64,000 bases of DNA from NCBI GenBank assembly GCA_017542245.1, contig JAFXXN010000135.1, forward strand, positions 62,001 to 126,000, read 5' to 3'. This document shows, piece after piece, positions 45,021-53,371 of the stretch; positions within the stretch are counted from its first letter, which is position 1; each line of letters opens with the position of its first letter. Below the pieces are notes generated by a model. It saw only the letters and a program-made list of their open reading frames with translations, did not search any database and had not been told where the DNA came from. The translations under genes and the position numbers were made by a program. The stretch comes from Lachnospiraceae bacterium. GTDB taxonomy: Bacteria; Bacillota; Clostridia; Lachnospirales; Lachnospiraceae.

Positions 45021-46004
45021 GTGGTAGACCGGGATATAATCAGCCTTGTACTTACCAAAATCTGCAGGGTTCCGCTTGAGACTGTGAAAACGGATGACAC
45101 GGAAGGATTGAAAACACTTGAAGACAGGATAAAAAAGAAAATATTTGGTCAGAATGAGGCTGTGGCACAGGTGGTAAATGCCATTAAGTTTTCAAAGGCA
45201 GGTCTGCTCGAAGCAGACAAGCCCCTTGCAAGTTTACTCTTTGTAGGTCCTACCGGTGTCGGAAAAACCGAAATTGCAAGAACTCTGGCAGCGGAAATGG
45301 GAGTTAAGCTCATAAGATTTGATATGAGTGAATATGAAGAGAAACATACGGTTGCCAAACTTATCGGTTCCCCTGCCGGATATGTGGGATATGAAGAAGG
45401 CGGGCTTCTGACCGAAGAGATAAGAAAGAATCCGTTTGCGGTACTTCTTTTGGATGAGATTGAAAAAGCACATTCCGATATCTATAACATACTTTTGCAG
45501 GTAATGGATTATGCGACACTTTCGGATAATCAGGGAAGAAAAGCAGATTTCAGAAATATCGTGCTTATCATGACATCTAACGCAGGAGCTAACAGGATAG
45601 GAAAGAAAGAAATCGGATTTGAAAGTACTGCCGGAAACAGCGGAGTGATAATGGAGGAGGTTAAACGTACTTTCCAGCCGGAATTTCGTAACAGGCTTAA
45701 CAGGATAGTCGTTTTCAACGGCATGGATGAAAAAATGGCAAAAAGTGTTATAGAAAAGAAACTTGACGAACTGAAGTCCATGCTCAGTGCAAGATCTATC
45801 GATATGGAAGTGGATGAAAAGGCCTTTGAGCTTATCCGCCGAAAGGGCGTAACAGAAGAATTCGGAGCAAGAGAGATAGACAGAGTTATCCGAAACGAAA
45901 TAAAGCCTCTGTTTGTTGACCACATTCTGTTCGGAAGCCTTAAGGACGGAGGAAAGATAAGGCTGGAAGCAAAGGGTGAAGAGTTTACTGTACGGACGGA
46001 CTGA
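45021..46004 (+). CDS. clpA: ClpA second AAA+ module (in frame after the TGA)
   Basis: 327 residues starting at a GTG at 45021, with AGAAGG ten bases upstream overlapping the preceding stop. The sequence takes up where the previous protein ends: VVDRDIISLVLTKICRVPLETV matches the ClpA segment joining the two modules. Walker A GPTGVGKTE, Walker B AVLLLDEIEKAH, sensor-1 LIMTSNAGANRIG, the C-terminal small domain and arginine finger RTFQPEFRNRLNRIVVF are intact. IGFES carries the IGF loop for docking to ClpP. It is therefore a complete, potentially functional module whether or not it is fused. Confidence 0.85.
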   Translation: MVDRDIISLVLTKICRVPLETVKTDDTEGLKTLEDRIKKKIFGQNEAVAQVVNAIKFSKAGLLEADKPLASLLFVGPTGVGKTEIARTLAAEMGVKLIRFDMSEYEEKHTVAKLIGSPAGYVGYEEGGLLTEEIRKNPFAVLLLDEIEKAHSDIYNILLQVMDYATLSDNQGRKADFRNIVLIMTSNAGANRIGKKEIGFESTAGNSGVIMEEVKRTFQPEFRNRLNRIVVFNGMDEKMAKSVIEKKLDELKSMLSARSIDMEVDEKAFELIRRKGVTEEFGAREIDRVIRNEIKPLFVDHILFGSLKDGGKIRLEAKGEEFTVRTD

Positions 46005-46084
46005 AGGTATTCTAGAGGTGACATTGATCGCAATATATTGACACTTATAGTAAGAAAGGGAAAATAATACGTTATATAACATCA

Positions 46085-46111
46085 TTGACAAAAGATTCTG
46101 CATATTATAAT
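46085..46111 (+). promoter_or_regulatory. Candidate promoter of the beta-helix protein gene
   Basis: TTGACA at 46085-46090 and TATAAT at 46106-46111 with a short spacer of 15, about 48 bases before the ATG at 46160. Confidence 0.45.
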
Positions 46112-46159
46112 ATTTACAAGGTAGCTGTTGTTACCTAATATTTTCTGGAGGAAAACGAA

Positions 46160-46849
46160 ATGGCAGATTTTAGTGAAATGACAATAAGCGAGATGTATGA
46201 CCTTTCACAGACTATTGCAGCAGAATTATTTGAAGGAAAGACATATCCTTGGGAAGTTCTTTCCGAGATAGGTGATTTTATTCTTAAGCTTGGTGCTACA
46301 CTTGATCCCGAGGAGTATGATAAGATAGGAGATAACGTGTGGATTGCAAAATCAGCCACTGTTGCACCTACGGCAAGCATAAACGGCCCCTGTATCATCG
46401 GAAAGAATACGGAAGTTAGACAGTGTGCATTTATCCGTGGCAAGGCTATCGTTGGAGAAGGCTGTGTCGTAGGTAATTCCACCGAACTGAAAAATGTTGT
46501 CCTTTTCAATAAAGTTCAGGTTCCGCACTACAACTATGTGGGTGATTCGGTTCTTGGTTTTAAGTCTCATACAGGAGCAGGTGCTATTACTTCAAATGTT
46601 AAACAGGACAAGACACTCGTTACAATAAATTATTATGGAACTAAGGTTGAGACAGGACTTAAGAAATTCGGAGCCATGCTTGCAGATAATGTTGAAGTAG
46701 GATGCAACTCGGTTCTTAACCCCGGTACTGTTGTTGGAAGACGTTCCAATATTTATCCTTTGTCCATGGTAAGAGGGTTTATTCCTTCAGAGTCTATTTT
46801 TAAGACCAAAGACGGCAAAGTGGTTGTTGTAAAAAAGGATAATGTCTGA
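46160..46849 (+). CDS. Left-handed beta-helix (hexapeptide-repeat) protein, GlmU-C-like
   Basis: 229 residues. After ~55 helical residues come repeated hexapeptide turns from about residue 60 to 205: DNVWIAKSATVAPTASINGPCIIGKNTEVRQCAF, VGEGCVVGNSTELKNVVLF and NVEVGCNSVLNPGTVVGRRSNIYP. The pattern is that of sugar-nucleotide N-acyltransferases and the C-terminal half of GlmU. The central SHTGAGAITSNVKQDKTLVTI has the Asn-Tyr-type region of that group. There is no pyrophosphorylase domain, so a free-standing acetyl- or acyltransferase is likely; the substrate is unknown. GGAGG precedes the ATG. Confidence 0.85.
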   Translation: MADFSEMTISEMYDLSQTIAAELFEGKTYPWEVLSEIGDFILKLGATLDPEEYDKIGDNVWIAKSATVAPTASINGPCIIGKNTEVRQCAFIRGKAIVGEGCVVGNSTELKNVVLFNKVQVPHYNYVGDSVLGFKSHTGAGAITSNVKQDKTLVTINYYGTKVETGLKKFGAMLADNVEVGCNSVLNPGTVVGRRSNIYPLSMVRGFIPSESIFKTKDGKVVVVKKDNV

Positions 46850-46882
46850 TCTGTTCATTGACAAAATAATATAGATTTTTGA

Positions 46883-46925
46883 AATCCCGTACATCTTAAA
46901 TGATGGACGGGATTATTTCTTTATG
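46883..46925 (+). terminator. Rho-independent terminator
   Basis: AATCCCGTACATC pairs with GATGGACGGGATT (one mismatch) around TTAAAT, followed by ATTTCTTTAT. It starts 34 bases after the beta-helix gene stop. Confidence 0.75.
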
Positions 46926-47018
46926 CCATGGCATTTATTGAAGGCTGCCGGGTAAAAAATATAGTAAATAAGATGAATTTTCAGTGCCGGAAAATGAAAA
47001 TACTGGTAAAAATATTTC

Positions 47019-47047
47019 TTGCCAAATAATGTAAAAAGTTGTATTAT
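47019..47047 (+). promoter_or_regulatory. Promoter of the aminotransferase gene
   Basis: TTGCCA at 47019-47024 and TATTAT at 47042-47047, spacer 17. The predicted start of transcription near 47054 excludes the upstream TTG at 47057 as a likely start codon. Confidence 0.65.
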
Positions 47048-47116
47048 ATTTTATAATTGTCTATAATGTTGCCAAAAACATTCAGACCAAGGAACATTAG
47101 AAAGGATATGAGCACT

Positions 47117-48313
47117 ATGACAGGATTATCAAAGAAGGCTATGGCAGTAAAACCGTCATCTACTTTGGCTATTTCGGACAAAGCCAAGCAGATGAAGGCA
47201 GCAGGTATCGATGTGGTTAGTTTCGGCGCAGGAGAGCCGGATTTTCCCACTCCCAAGAATGTTTGTGATGCAGCAATAAATGCTATCAATGAGGGATTTA
47301 CAAAGTATACGGCAGCCTCGGGAATTCCGGAGCTTAAGAAGGCAATATGTGATAAATTTGCCCGCTTTAACAAGCTTCATTACGAGACTAACCAGATAGT
47401 TATTAGCAATGGAGGAAAACATTCGCTGACAAACATTTTTGAAGCCATTCTTAATCCCGGGGATGAGGTTATCATTCCTTCACCCTACTGGCTGAGTTAC
47501 CCCGAAATGGTAAAGCTGGCCGGAGGTATTCCTATCTATGTTCGCTGTTCAAAGGAAAACGGTTACAAGATCACGGCTGAACAGTTGAGAGAAGCATGTA
47601 CATCGGATACTAAAGCATTTGTTCTGAATTCCCCTAACAATCCTACGGGAATGATCTATACAAGGGAAGAACTTGAAGCTCTGGCAGAAGTTATCGTAGA
47701 AAAAGACATCTACTGTGTTTCCGATGAAATGTATGAGAATCTGGTATATACAGATGAGGAAGTAGTAAGCATAGCTTCCTTTAATGATGAAATATATAAG
47801 AGAACAATTACTTGTTCCGGTATGGCAAAGGCATATTCCATGACGGGCTGGAGACTCGGATATATCGGTGCGGCTCCTGAGATAGCAAAAGCTATAGGCA
47901 GCATTCAGAGCCATCAGACATCAAATCCCAACTCTATAGCACAGAAGGCCGGAGTTGAGGCATTAAACGGACCTCAGGATACAGTAGAGTCCATGAGGAA
48001 AGAGTTTGCAAAACGCTGCGACTATATGTTTGAGAGGATCAGCGCTATGCCGCATGCATCCATTATCAAACCGAGCGGTGCATTCTATGCTTTTGTTGAT
48101 ATCAGTGAAGCATTTGGTTTAAAATATAAGGGCGAGGCAGTTGGAGATGTATTCAAACTGGCTCAGATCCTGCTTGATGACTATAAGGTTGCTGTCATTC
48201 CGTGCAAAGATTTCGGTTTTGATACACATATCAGATTAAGCTATGCCACAAGCATGGAAAATATAACCAAGGGTCTTGACAGGATTGAAAGTTTCCTGAA
48301 GGCACTTGAGTAA
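47117..48313 (+). CDS. Class I/II pyridoxal-phosphate aminotransferase (aspartate aminotransferase-like)
   Basis: 398 residues from the ATG at 47117, with AAAGGA ten bases upstream; the ATG at 47108 is too close to that site. The fold-type I enzyme is shown by FGAGEPDFPTPKNV, SNGGKHSL, LNSPNNPTGMIYTREEL, CVSDEMYENLVY (Asp holding the cofactor pyridine), SGMAKAYSMTGWRLGYI (the Lys that binds the cofactor) and RLSYATSMENI (the Arg that holds the substrate carboxylate). This is the subgroup (Ib) with aspartate as usual amino donor. alaS starts 31 bases downstream, so alanine-related use cannot be excluded. Confidence 0.92.
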   Translation: MTGLSKKAMAVKPSSTLAISDKAKQMKAAGIDVVSFGAGEPDFPTPKNVCDAAINAINEGFTKYTAASGIPELKKAICDKFARFNKLHYETNQIVISNGGKHSLTNIFEAILNPGDEVIIPSPYWLSYPEMVKLAGGIPIYVRCSKENGYKITAEQLREACTSDTKAFVLNSPNNPTGMIYTREELEALAEVIVEKDIYCVSDEMYENLVYTDEEVVSIASFNDEIYKRTITCSGMAKAYSMTGWRLGYIGAAPEIAKAIGSIQSHQTSNPNSIAQKAGVEALNGPQDTVESMRKEFAKRCDYMFERISAMPHASIIKPSGAFYAFVDISEAFGLKYKGEAVGDVFKLAQILLDDYKVAVIPCKDFGFDTHIRLSYATSMENITKGLDRIESFLKALE

Positions 48314-48344
48314 TTAATATTCGAGAATATGGAGAAGTACGGAA

Positions 48345-50999
48345 ATGAAAAAATTCACATCAAATGAGCTTAGAAAAGCTTGGATAGATTTTTATAAGGC
48401 GCGCGGACATGTTGACTGCGGCGCCGTTTCGCTTGTTTCAGACGGATCGACAGGTGTTTTGTTCAATGTAGCAGGTATGCAGCCGCTTATGCCTTATCTG
48501 CTCGGACAGAAACATCCTTTAGGAACCAGGCTCTGCAACGTACAGGGCTGTGTACGTACGAATGATATCGATTCCGTAGGTGACAAGAGCCACGGAACAT
48601 TCTTTGAGATGATGGGCAGCTGGTCACTCGGTGATTATTTTAAGGAAGACCGCTGCAAATGGAGTTTCGAACTGTTAACACAGGTTTTCGGATTTGATGC
48701 AGATCATCTTGCAGCTACAGTTTTCGCGGGAGATGAAAATGCACCCCGTGATGAAGAAGGCGCTGCCTGCCGTGAAGCATCAGGATTTAAGAGAGAAAAT
48801 ATCTTCTATCTTCCCGCAGAGGATAACTGGTGGGGCCTTGAATTCGGACCCTGCGGTCCCGACAGTGAGATGTTCTATGTAAAGGACGATGTACCTCCCT
48901 GCGGTCCCGACTGTAAGCCCGGATGTCATTGCGGTAAGTATACTGAGATCGGTAATGACGTTTTCATGCAGTATGAAAAGCATCAGGACGGAACACTTAC
49001 CCCTCTTGCACAGAAGAATGTTGATACCGGATGGGGACTGGAAAGAAACCTTGCATTCCTTAACGGTTTTGATGATGTATATAAGATTGATCTTCATGCT
49101 CCTTCAATCAGCTATATCGAAGAAGCAAGCGGCATCAAATATGACTCTGACGAAAAGATGACCAGATCCATGAGAATCCTGGCAGATCATACACGTACAG
49201 CTGTTATGCTTATCGGTGATGAGGCAAAGCTTCTTCCTTCAAATGCAGGAGCGGGCTATGTACTCCGCCGTCTTATCCGCCGTGCGATAAGACATGCAAG
49301 AACCCTTGGCTTAAAGAAGGAGAACATCCTAAAGGTAGCTGAGACTTACATCTCCGTATATAAGGAAAGCTTCCCCAGACTTACCGAAAACAAGAGCTTT
49401 ATCCTTGATGAACTTGGAAAAGAGATTGAGCGTTTTGAGGCAACTCTTGAAAACGGCCTTAAGGAGTTTAAGAAGATCCTTTCTGATAAGCAGGCTGAAA
49501 AGAGCACAAACATTGACGGAAAATCCGCATTCTATCTTTATGATACCTTTGGATTCCCGCTTGAGCTTACCGTTGAGCTTGCTGAAGAAGAGGGCTTAAA
49601 GGTAGATGAAAAGGGCTTCGCGGAAGCTATGGAAGAGCAGAAGCAGAAGGCCCGTGAAGGCAAGAGCTTCTCACAGAAGCTTACCGGACAGAACTTATTT
49701 GATTCAATTGATGATTCCGTAAAGAGTGAGTTTTTAGGATATGATGCACTCGGCTGTGACGGTACTATCGTTGCCATGGCAGGTTCCGACGAACTCGTAA
49801 GTGAACTTAAAGCCGGTGATGAGGGAACTGTCATTACTGACAGGACAACCTTCTATGGCACTATGGGCGGTCAGGTTGGCGATATCGGTGAGATACTTGG
49901 AACTGACGGTTCTAAGTTCGAAGTAACCGAGACAATCCATGTGGCAGGCGGCAGAACCGCTCATGTGGGTAAGGTTGTATCCGGAAGCTTTAAAACATCC
50001 GATAAAGTATCTTTAAATGTAAATAAAGAAAACCGTGCAAAGACCTGCAGAAACCATTCGGCTACACACCTTCTTCAGGCAGCACTCCGTGAGGTGCTTG
50101 GAAATGATGCCCATCAGGCAGGTTCATTCCAGGATCCCGAAAGGACAAGATTTGACTTCTCTTACGGTCAGGCTATGACAAAGGAGCAGATTGAAAAGGT
50201 TGAGGCTATAGTTAATGCTAACATCGAGAAGGATCTTCCCGTAGTTACCGATGTCATGAGCATTGATGACGCAAAGAAGACCGGTGCTATGGCACTGTTC
50301 GGCGAAAAGTACGGCGATTCCGTAAGAGTAGTATCCATGGGAGACTTCTCCAAGGAACTCTGCGGCGGTACCCATGTAAAGCATACAGGCGATATCGCTT
50401 CTTTCAAGATCCTTTCAGAGTCCGGTGTAGCAGCAGGCGTACGCCGTATCGAAGCTATTACGGGTTCGAACGTAATGGCATATTATAAGAAGATCGAAAA
50501 TATGCTAAATGAGGCAGCAGCTGTAGCAAAGACACAGCCCGCATCCCTCATGGAAAAGATACAGCACCTTATGTCAGACAACAAAGCCCTTTCATCAGAG
50601 CTTGATTCATTAAAGGCAAAGATGGCAAAGGATTCCTTAGGCAGCGTACTTGACTCAGTTGTAGAAGTAAAGGGAGTTAAAGTTTTAGCAGCAAAGGTGC
50701 CTGGAGTAGACATGAACGGACTCCGTGACCTGTCTGATAACTTATGCGAAAAGATGGGCGGCGGCGTAGCAGTCCTTATTTCAGAAACAGACGGTAAGGT
50801 TAGTCTGGTAGCAAAGGCTACAGACAACGCAATCGCAAAGGGAGCTCACGCAGGTAACCTCATCAAAGCTATCGCGCCCATCGTAGGCGGCGGTGGCGGT
50901 GGACGTCCGAACATGGCTCAGGCAGGCGGAAAAAATCCGGCCGGAATTGATGACTGCATAAAGGCAGTTCCCGGTGCTGTTGAATCACAAATAAAGTAA
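48345..50999 (+). CDS. alaS: Alanyl-tRNA synthetase
   Basis: 884 residues, normal for the bacterial enzyme. It charges tRNA-Ala and edits Ser and Gly. The catalytic domain begins with FTSNELRKAWIDFYKARGH and includes DDNWWGLEFGPCGPDSEMFY. The editing domain has HSATHLLQAALREVLG and the zinc-binding SKELCGGTHVKHTGDIASFKI; the C-terminal oligomerisation domain ends with GGGGGGRPNMAQAGGKNP. A ~25-residue Cys-rich stretch (CGPDCKPGCHCGK, about 190-203) lies in the catalytic part, common in Firmicute AlaRS. GGAGAAG lies six bases before the ATG. A GGGACGG repeat follows the stop. Confidence 0.98.
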   Translation: MKKFTSNELRKAWIDFYKARGHVDCGAVSLVSDGSTGVLFNVAGMQPLMPYLLGQKHPLGTRLCNVQGCVRTNDIDSVGDKSHGTFFEMMGSWSLGDYFKEDRCKWSFELLTQVFGFDADHLAATVFAGDENAPRDEEGAACREASGFKRENIFYLPAEDNWWGLEFGPCGPDSEMFYVKDDVPPCGPDCKPGCHCGKYTEIGNDVFMQYEKHQDGTLTPLAQKNVDTGWGLERNLAFLNGFDDVYKIDLHAPSISYIEEASGIKYDSDEKMTRSMRILADHTRTAVMLIGDEAKLLPSNAGAGYVLRRLIRRAIRHARTLGLKKENILKVAETYISVYKESFPRLTENKSFILDELGKEIERFEATLENGLKEFKKILSDKQAEKSTNIDGKSAFYLYDTFGFPLELTVELAEEEGLKVDEKGFAEAMEEQKQKAREGKSFSQKLTGQNLFDSIDDSVKSEFLGYDALGCDGTIVAMAGSDELVSELKAGDEGTVITDRTTFYGTMGGQVGDIGEILGTDGSKFEVTETIHVAGGRTAHVGKVVSGSFKTSDKVSLNVNKENRAKTCRNHSATHLLQAALREVLGNDAHQAGSFQDPERTRFDFSYGQAMTKEQIEKVEAIVNANIEKDLPVVTDVMSIDDAKKTGAMALFGEKYGDSVRVVSMGDFSKELCGGTHVKHTGDIASFKILSESGVAAGVRRIEAITGSNVMAYYKKIENMLNEAAAVAKTQPASLMEKIQHLMSDNKALSSELDSLKAKMAKDSLGSVLDSVVEVKGVKVLAAKVPGVDMNGLRDLSDNLCEKMGGGVAVLISETDGKVSLVAKATDNAIAKGAHAGNLIKAIAPIVGGGGGGRPNMAQAGGKNPAGIDDCIKAVPGAVESQIK

Positions 51000-51002
51000 A
51001 TC

Positions 51003-51029
51003 AGTCACGGGGACGGTTTCTCGATTGAA
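51003..51029 (+). repeat. Short dispersed GGGACGG repeat, copy C
   Basis: CAGTCACGGGGACGGTTTCT followed by CGATTG, on the plus strand between alaS and nadK. It shares the GGGACGGTT core and flanking GAT-containing ends with the copies at 750 and 3234-3299. Confidence 0.6.
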
Positions 51030-51059
51030 AAGCAGAACTTAAGTCAGAAGGAGATCGAT

Positions 51060-51935
51060 GTGAAAAGATTCGGAGTTATCACAAATAAATCAAAGGATGG
51101 TAACTTAGAGGTTACTAAAAAAATTGAAGAATTGATCTCCTCGTTAGGTGGAGAGTGTGTTCTTTTCGGTGATCCGCTAAACGGTTTTAAAGATGGTTTT
51201 GAGAATGATAAAGTTGTATTCGATAAGAAATGCCGAAATCTTCTTAAAAACCTTGAATGCATAATCGTTCTCGGAGGCGATGGGACGATCATTGAAACGG
51301 CCAGGGCTCTTGACGGAAGAGAAATTCCCATAGTCGGTATTAATCTCGGAACTCTCGGTTTTCTTTCATGCATTGAGAAGAATCAGACAGAGTATGCGAT
51401 AAAAGAACTGGTGGAGGACCGGTTTTCGATTGAAGAAAGAATGCTTCTTAAAGTAACTTCCTCAAGTAACGGGAAAATCAGTACATGCCTCGCATTAAAT
51501 GATGTTACGGTTACCAGAGGCGGGTTTTCAAGGATTATCAGAACTGATGTTTTTGTAAACGGTGAAGCTGTAGGTTCATATCTCGGAGACGGATGTCTGG
51601 TTTCAACCCCGACAGGATCTACCGGTTACAACCTTTCGGCAGGCGGACCTATTGTGACACCCGAGGCAAAGCTCATGTGTATTACGCCTATATGTCCCCA
51701 TACTTTAAACAACAGATCTATAGTTGTTTCAGGAAATGATAAAATAAGGATAGTGATAGGTGAGAAAAAGAAGTACCAGGATATCGAAAGTTTTGCAACT
51801 ATAGACGGACAGATGGCAGTACGGCTCAATATCGGGGATTATATAGATGTTGAGAAGGCAGATGCTGTAACAAAATTTGTCAGATTTCCTGAACAGAGCT
51901 ACTTTAGTGTTTTAAAAGCTAAGCTTGACAGATAA
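51060..51935 (+). CDS. nadK: NAD kinase
   Basis: 291 residues from a GTG with AAGGAG seven bases upstream. It phosphorylates NAD to NADP. The catalytic GGDGT motif (VLGGDGTIIETARAL) with its Asp, the NLGTLGFLSCIE loop, and GDGCLVSTPTGSTGYNLSAGGPIV are complete. The gene order nadK-argR is standard in Firmicutes (yqjF-ahrC-recN in B. subtilis order), and argR follows after 27 bases. Confidence 0.96.
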   Translation: MKRFGVITNKSKDGNLEVTKKIEELISSLGGECVLFGDPLNGFKDGFENDKVVFDKKCRNLLKNLECIIVLGGDGTIIETARALDGREIPIVGINLGTLGFLSCIEKNQTEYAIKELVEDRFSIEERMLLKVTSSSNGKISTCLALNDVTVTRGGFSRIIRTDVFVNGEAVGSYLGDGCLVSTPTGSTGYNLSAGGPIVTPEAKLMCITPICPHTLNNRSIVVSGNDKIRIVIGEKKKYQDIESFATIDGQMAVRLNIGDYIDVEKADAVTKFVRFPEQSYFSVLKAKLDR

Positions 51936-51962
51936 GAACCCTGAAAAAAATGGGAGGACCAG

Positions 51963-52418
51963 ATGAAATCCAAAAGACATGATGTAATATTGAGTTTGAT
52001 CGAAAACAACGACATAGAAACTCAGGAAGAACTGCAGGAGAAACTTGAAATTGAGGGTTTCAAAGTGACTCAGGCCACTATTTCACGTGATATAAGGTAT
52101 CTTAAGCTGACCAAGATTGCTGGTGAAAACGGAAAACAAAAATATACTTCGGTTAATAAGAATACCTCCGATTTTTCAGAAAAATATATAAGAGTTTTGC
52201 GTGAAGCTGTAGTCAGAATGGATACAGCCCAGAACATTCTTGTAATAAAAACCGTGGCAGGTATGGCGATGGCAGTTGCGGCTGCTGTCGACTCATTGCA
52301 TCTTAACGGAGTAGTCGGATGTATTGCGGGAGATGATACTGTTTTCTGCGCGATAAGTGATATTGACGGCACTTATAAAGTTAAAGACAGGATTGAACAT
52401 ATACGGACTGAAAAATAA
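51963..52418 (+). CDS. argR: Arginine repressor ArgR/AhrC
   Basis: 151 residues, the normal length. The N-terminal winged helix (residues ~1-70) has the recognition segment TQATISRDIRYLKLTKI, and the C-terminal domain has the arginine-binding and trimer motif GCIAGDDTVFCAISD (usually GTIAGDDT). As a hexamer with arginine it represses arginine synthesis and activates catabolism. A candidate operator lies upstream of argG at 9686-9711. GGGAGG precedes the ATG. The next gene has its own promoter. Confidence 0.97.
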   Translation: MKSKRHDVILSLIENNDIETQEELQEKLEIEGFKVTQATISRDIRYLKLTKIAGENGKQKYTSVNKNTSDFSEKYIRVLREAVVRMDTAQNILVIKTVAGMAMAVAAAVDSLHLNGVVGCIAGDDTVFCAISDIDGTYKVKDRIEHIRTEK

Positions 52419-52428
52419 AGTCAAAAAG

Positions 52429-52456
52429 TTGACAACTAAAAAAAAATCAATATAAT
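52429..52456 (+). promoter_or_regulatory. Strong sigma-A promoter of the YebC-like gene
   Basis: TTGACA at 52429-52434 and TATAAT at 52451-52456, spacer 16, both consensus, 77 bases before the ATG. It splits the usual argR-recN arrangement. Confidence 0.75.
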
Positions 52457-52533
52457 TATATTCAGAGAAATATCATTTATGAAATCTTACGGGTAAAACC
52501 GTTAAACGATGATAAATATTTTGGGAGGACAAT

Positions 52534-53262
52534 ATGTCAGGACATTCAAAGTTCGCAAATATTAAGCACAAAAAGGAAAAAAATGATTCAGCAAAGGGTA
52601 AGATCTTTACCAGAATAGGAAGGGAGATCGCTGTAGCTGTTAAGGAGGGAGGACCGGATCCCAATAACAACAGTAAGCTGAAGGATGTCGTAGCTAAAGC
52701 AAAGGCAAATAATATGCCTAATGATACTATCGACAGGAGCATTAAGAAGGCAGCAGGAGATTTAGGATCTGTAAACTATGAGTCGGTTACATATGAAGGA
52801 TATGGTCCTAAAGGAACAGCCATAATAGTTGAAGCTCTTACCGATAACAAAAACAGAACTGCAGCAAATATAAGAAATGCTTTTACCAAGGGTTACGGAA
52901 ATGTAGGTACCCCAGGATGCGTGTCATTTATGTTTGATAAAAAGGGACAGATCATCATCGACAAAGAGGAATGTGAGATGGATGCCGATGAACTTATGAT
53001 GATCGCTCTTGATGCAGGCGCTGAAGATTTCAGTGATGAAGAAGAAAGCTACGAGATCATAACAGATCCCGATGATTTCTCAAAAGTGCTTGAAGCACTT
53101 GAAGCTGCAAAGATCCCCATGCTTGAGGCTGATGTTACCATGATTCCTCAGACCTGGGTTGAGCTTACAGATGAAACTGACATCAAGAATATCAACAAGA
53201 CACTGGATCTGCTTGATGATGACGATGATGTACAGAATGTATATCATAATTGGGATGAATGA
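52534..53262 (+). CDS. yebC: YebC/PmpR-family translation or transcription factor
   Basis: 242 residues, full length. [16 protein letters not shown] at the start, [13 protein letters not shown]-type [14 protein letters not shown], and [33 protein letters not shown] are invariant features. Members help ribosomes through proline-rich stretches or regulate genes. This copy sits between argR and recN, which are normally adjacent in Firmicutes, under its own promoter. GGGAGG is seven bases before the ATG. Confidence 0.95.
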   Translation: MSGHSKFANIKHKKEKNDSAKGKIFTRIGREIAVAVKEGGPDPNNNSKLKDVVAKAKANNMPNDTIDRSIKKAAGDLGSVNYESVTYEGYGPKGTAIIVEALTDNKNRTAANIRNAFTKGYGNVGTPGCVSFMFDKKGQIIIDKEECEMDADELMMIALDAGAEDFSDEEESYEIITDPDDFSKVLEALEAAKIPMLEADVTMIPQTWVELTDETDIKNINKTLDLLDDDDDVQNVYHNWDE

Positions 53263-53371
53263 AACAATAGATTTTTAAGAATTGCTTTTGAACATATTTT
53301 ATTGATTTTACATATTTTTATTACTTCGGAAACTGTTTCATGCGGTTTCGAGACTATTTTGTAGGAGTGCT

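Noticed and set aside
45234-46103. 289-codon open frame on the minus strand across clpA
   Set aside because: The plus strand encodes a full AAA+ module with intact motifs; the antisense frame has no ribosome site or domain.
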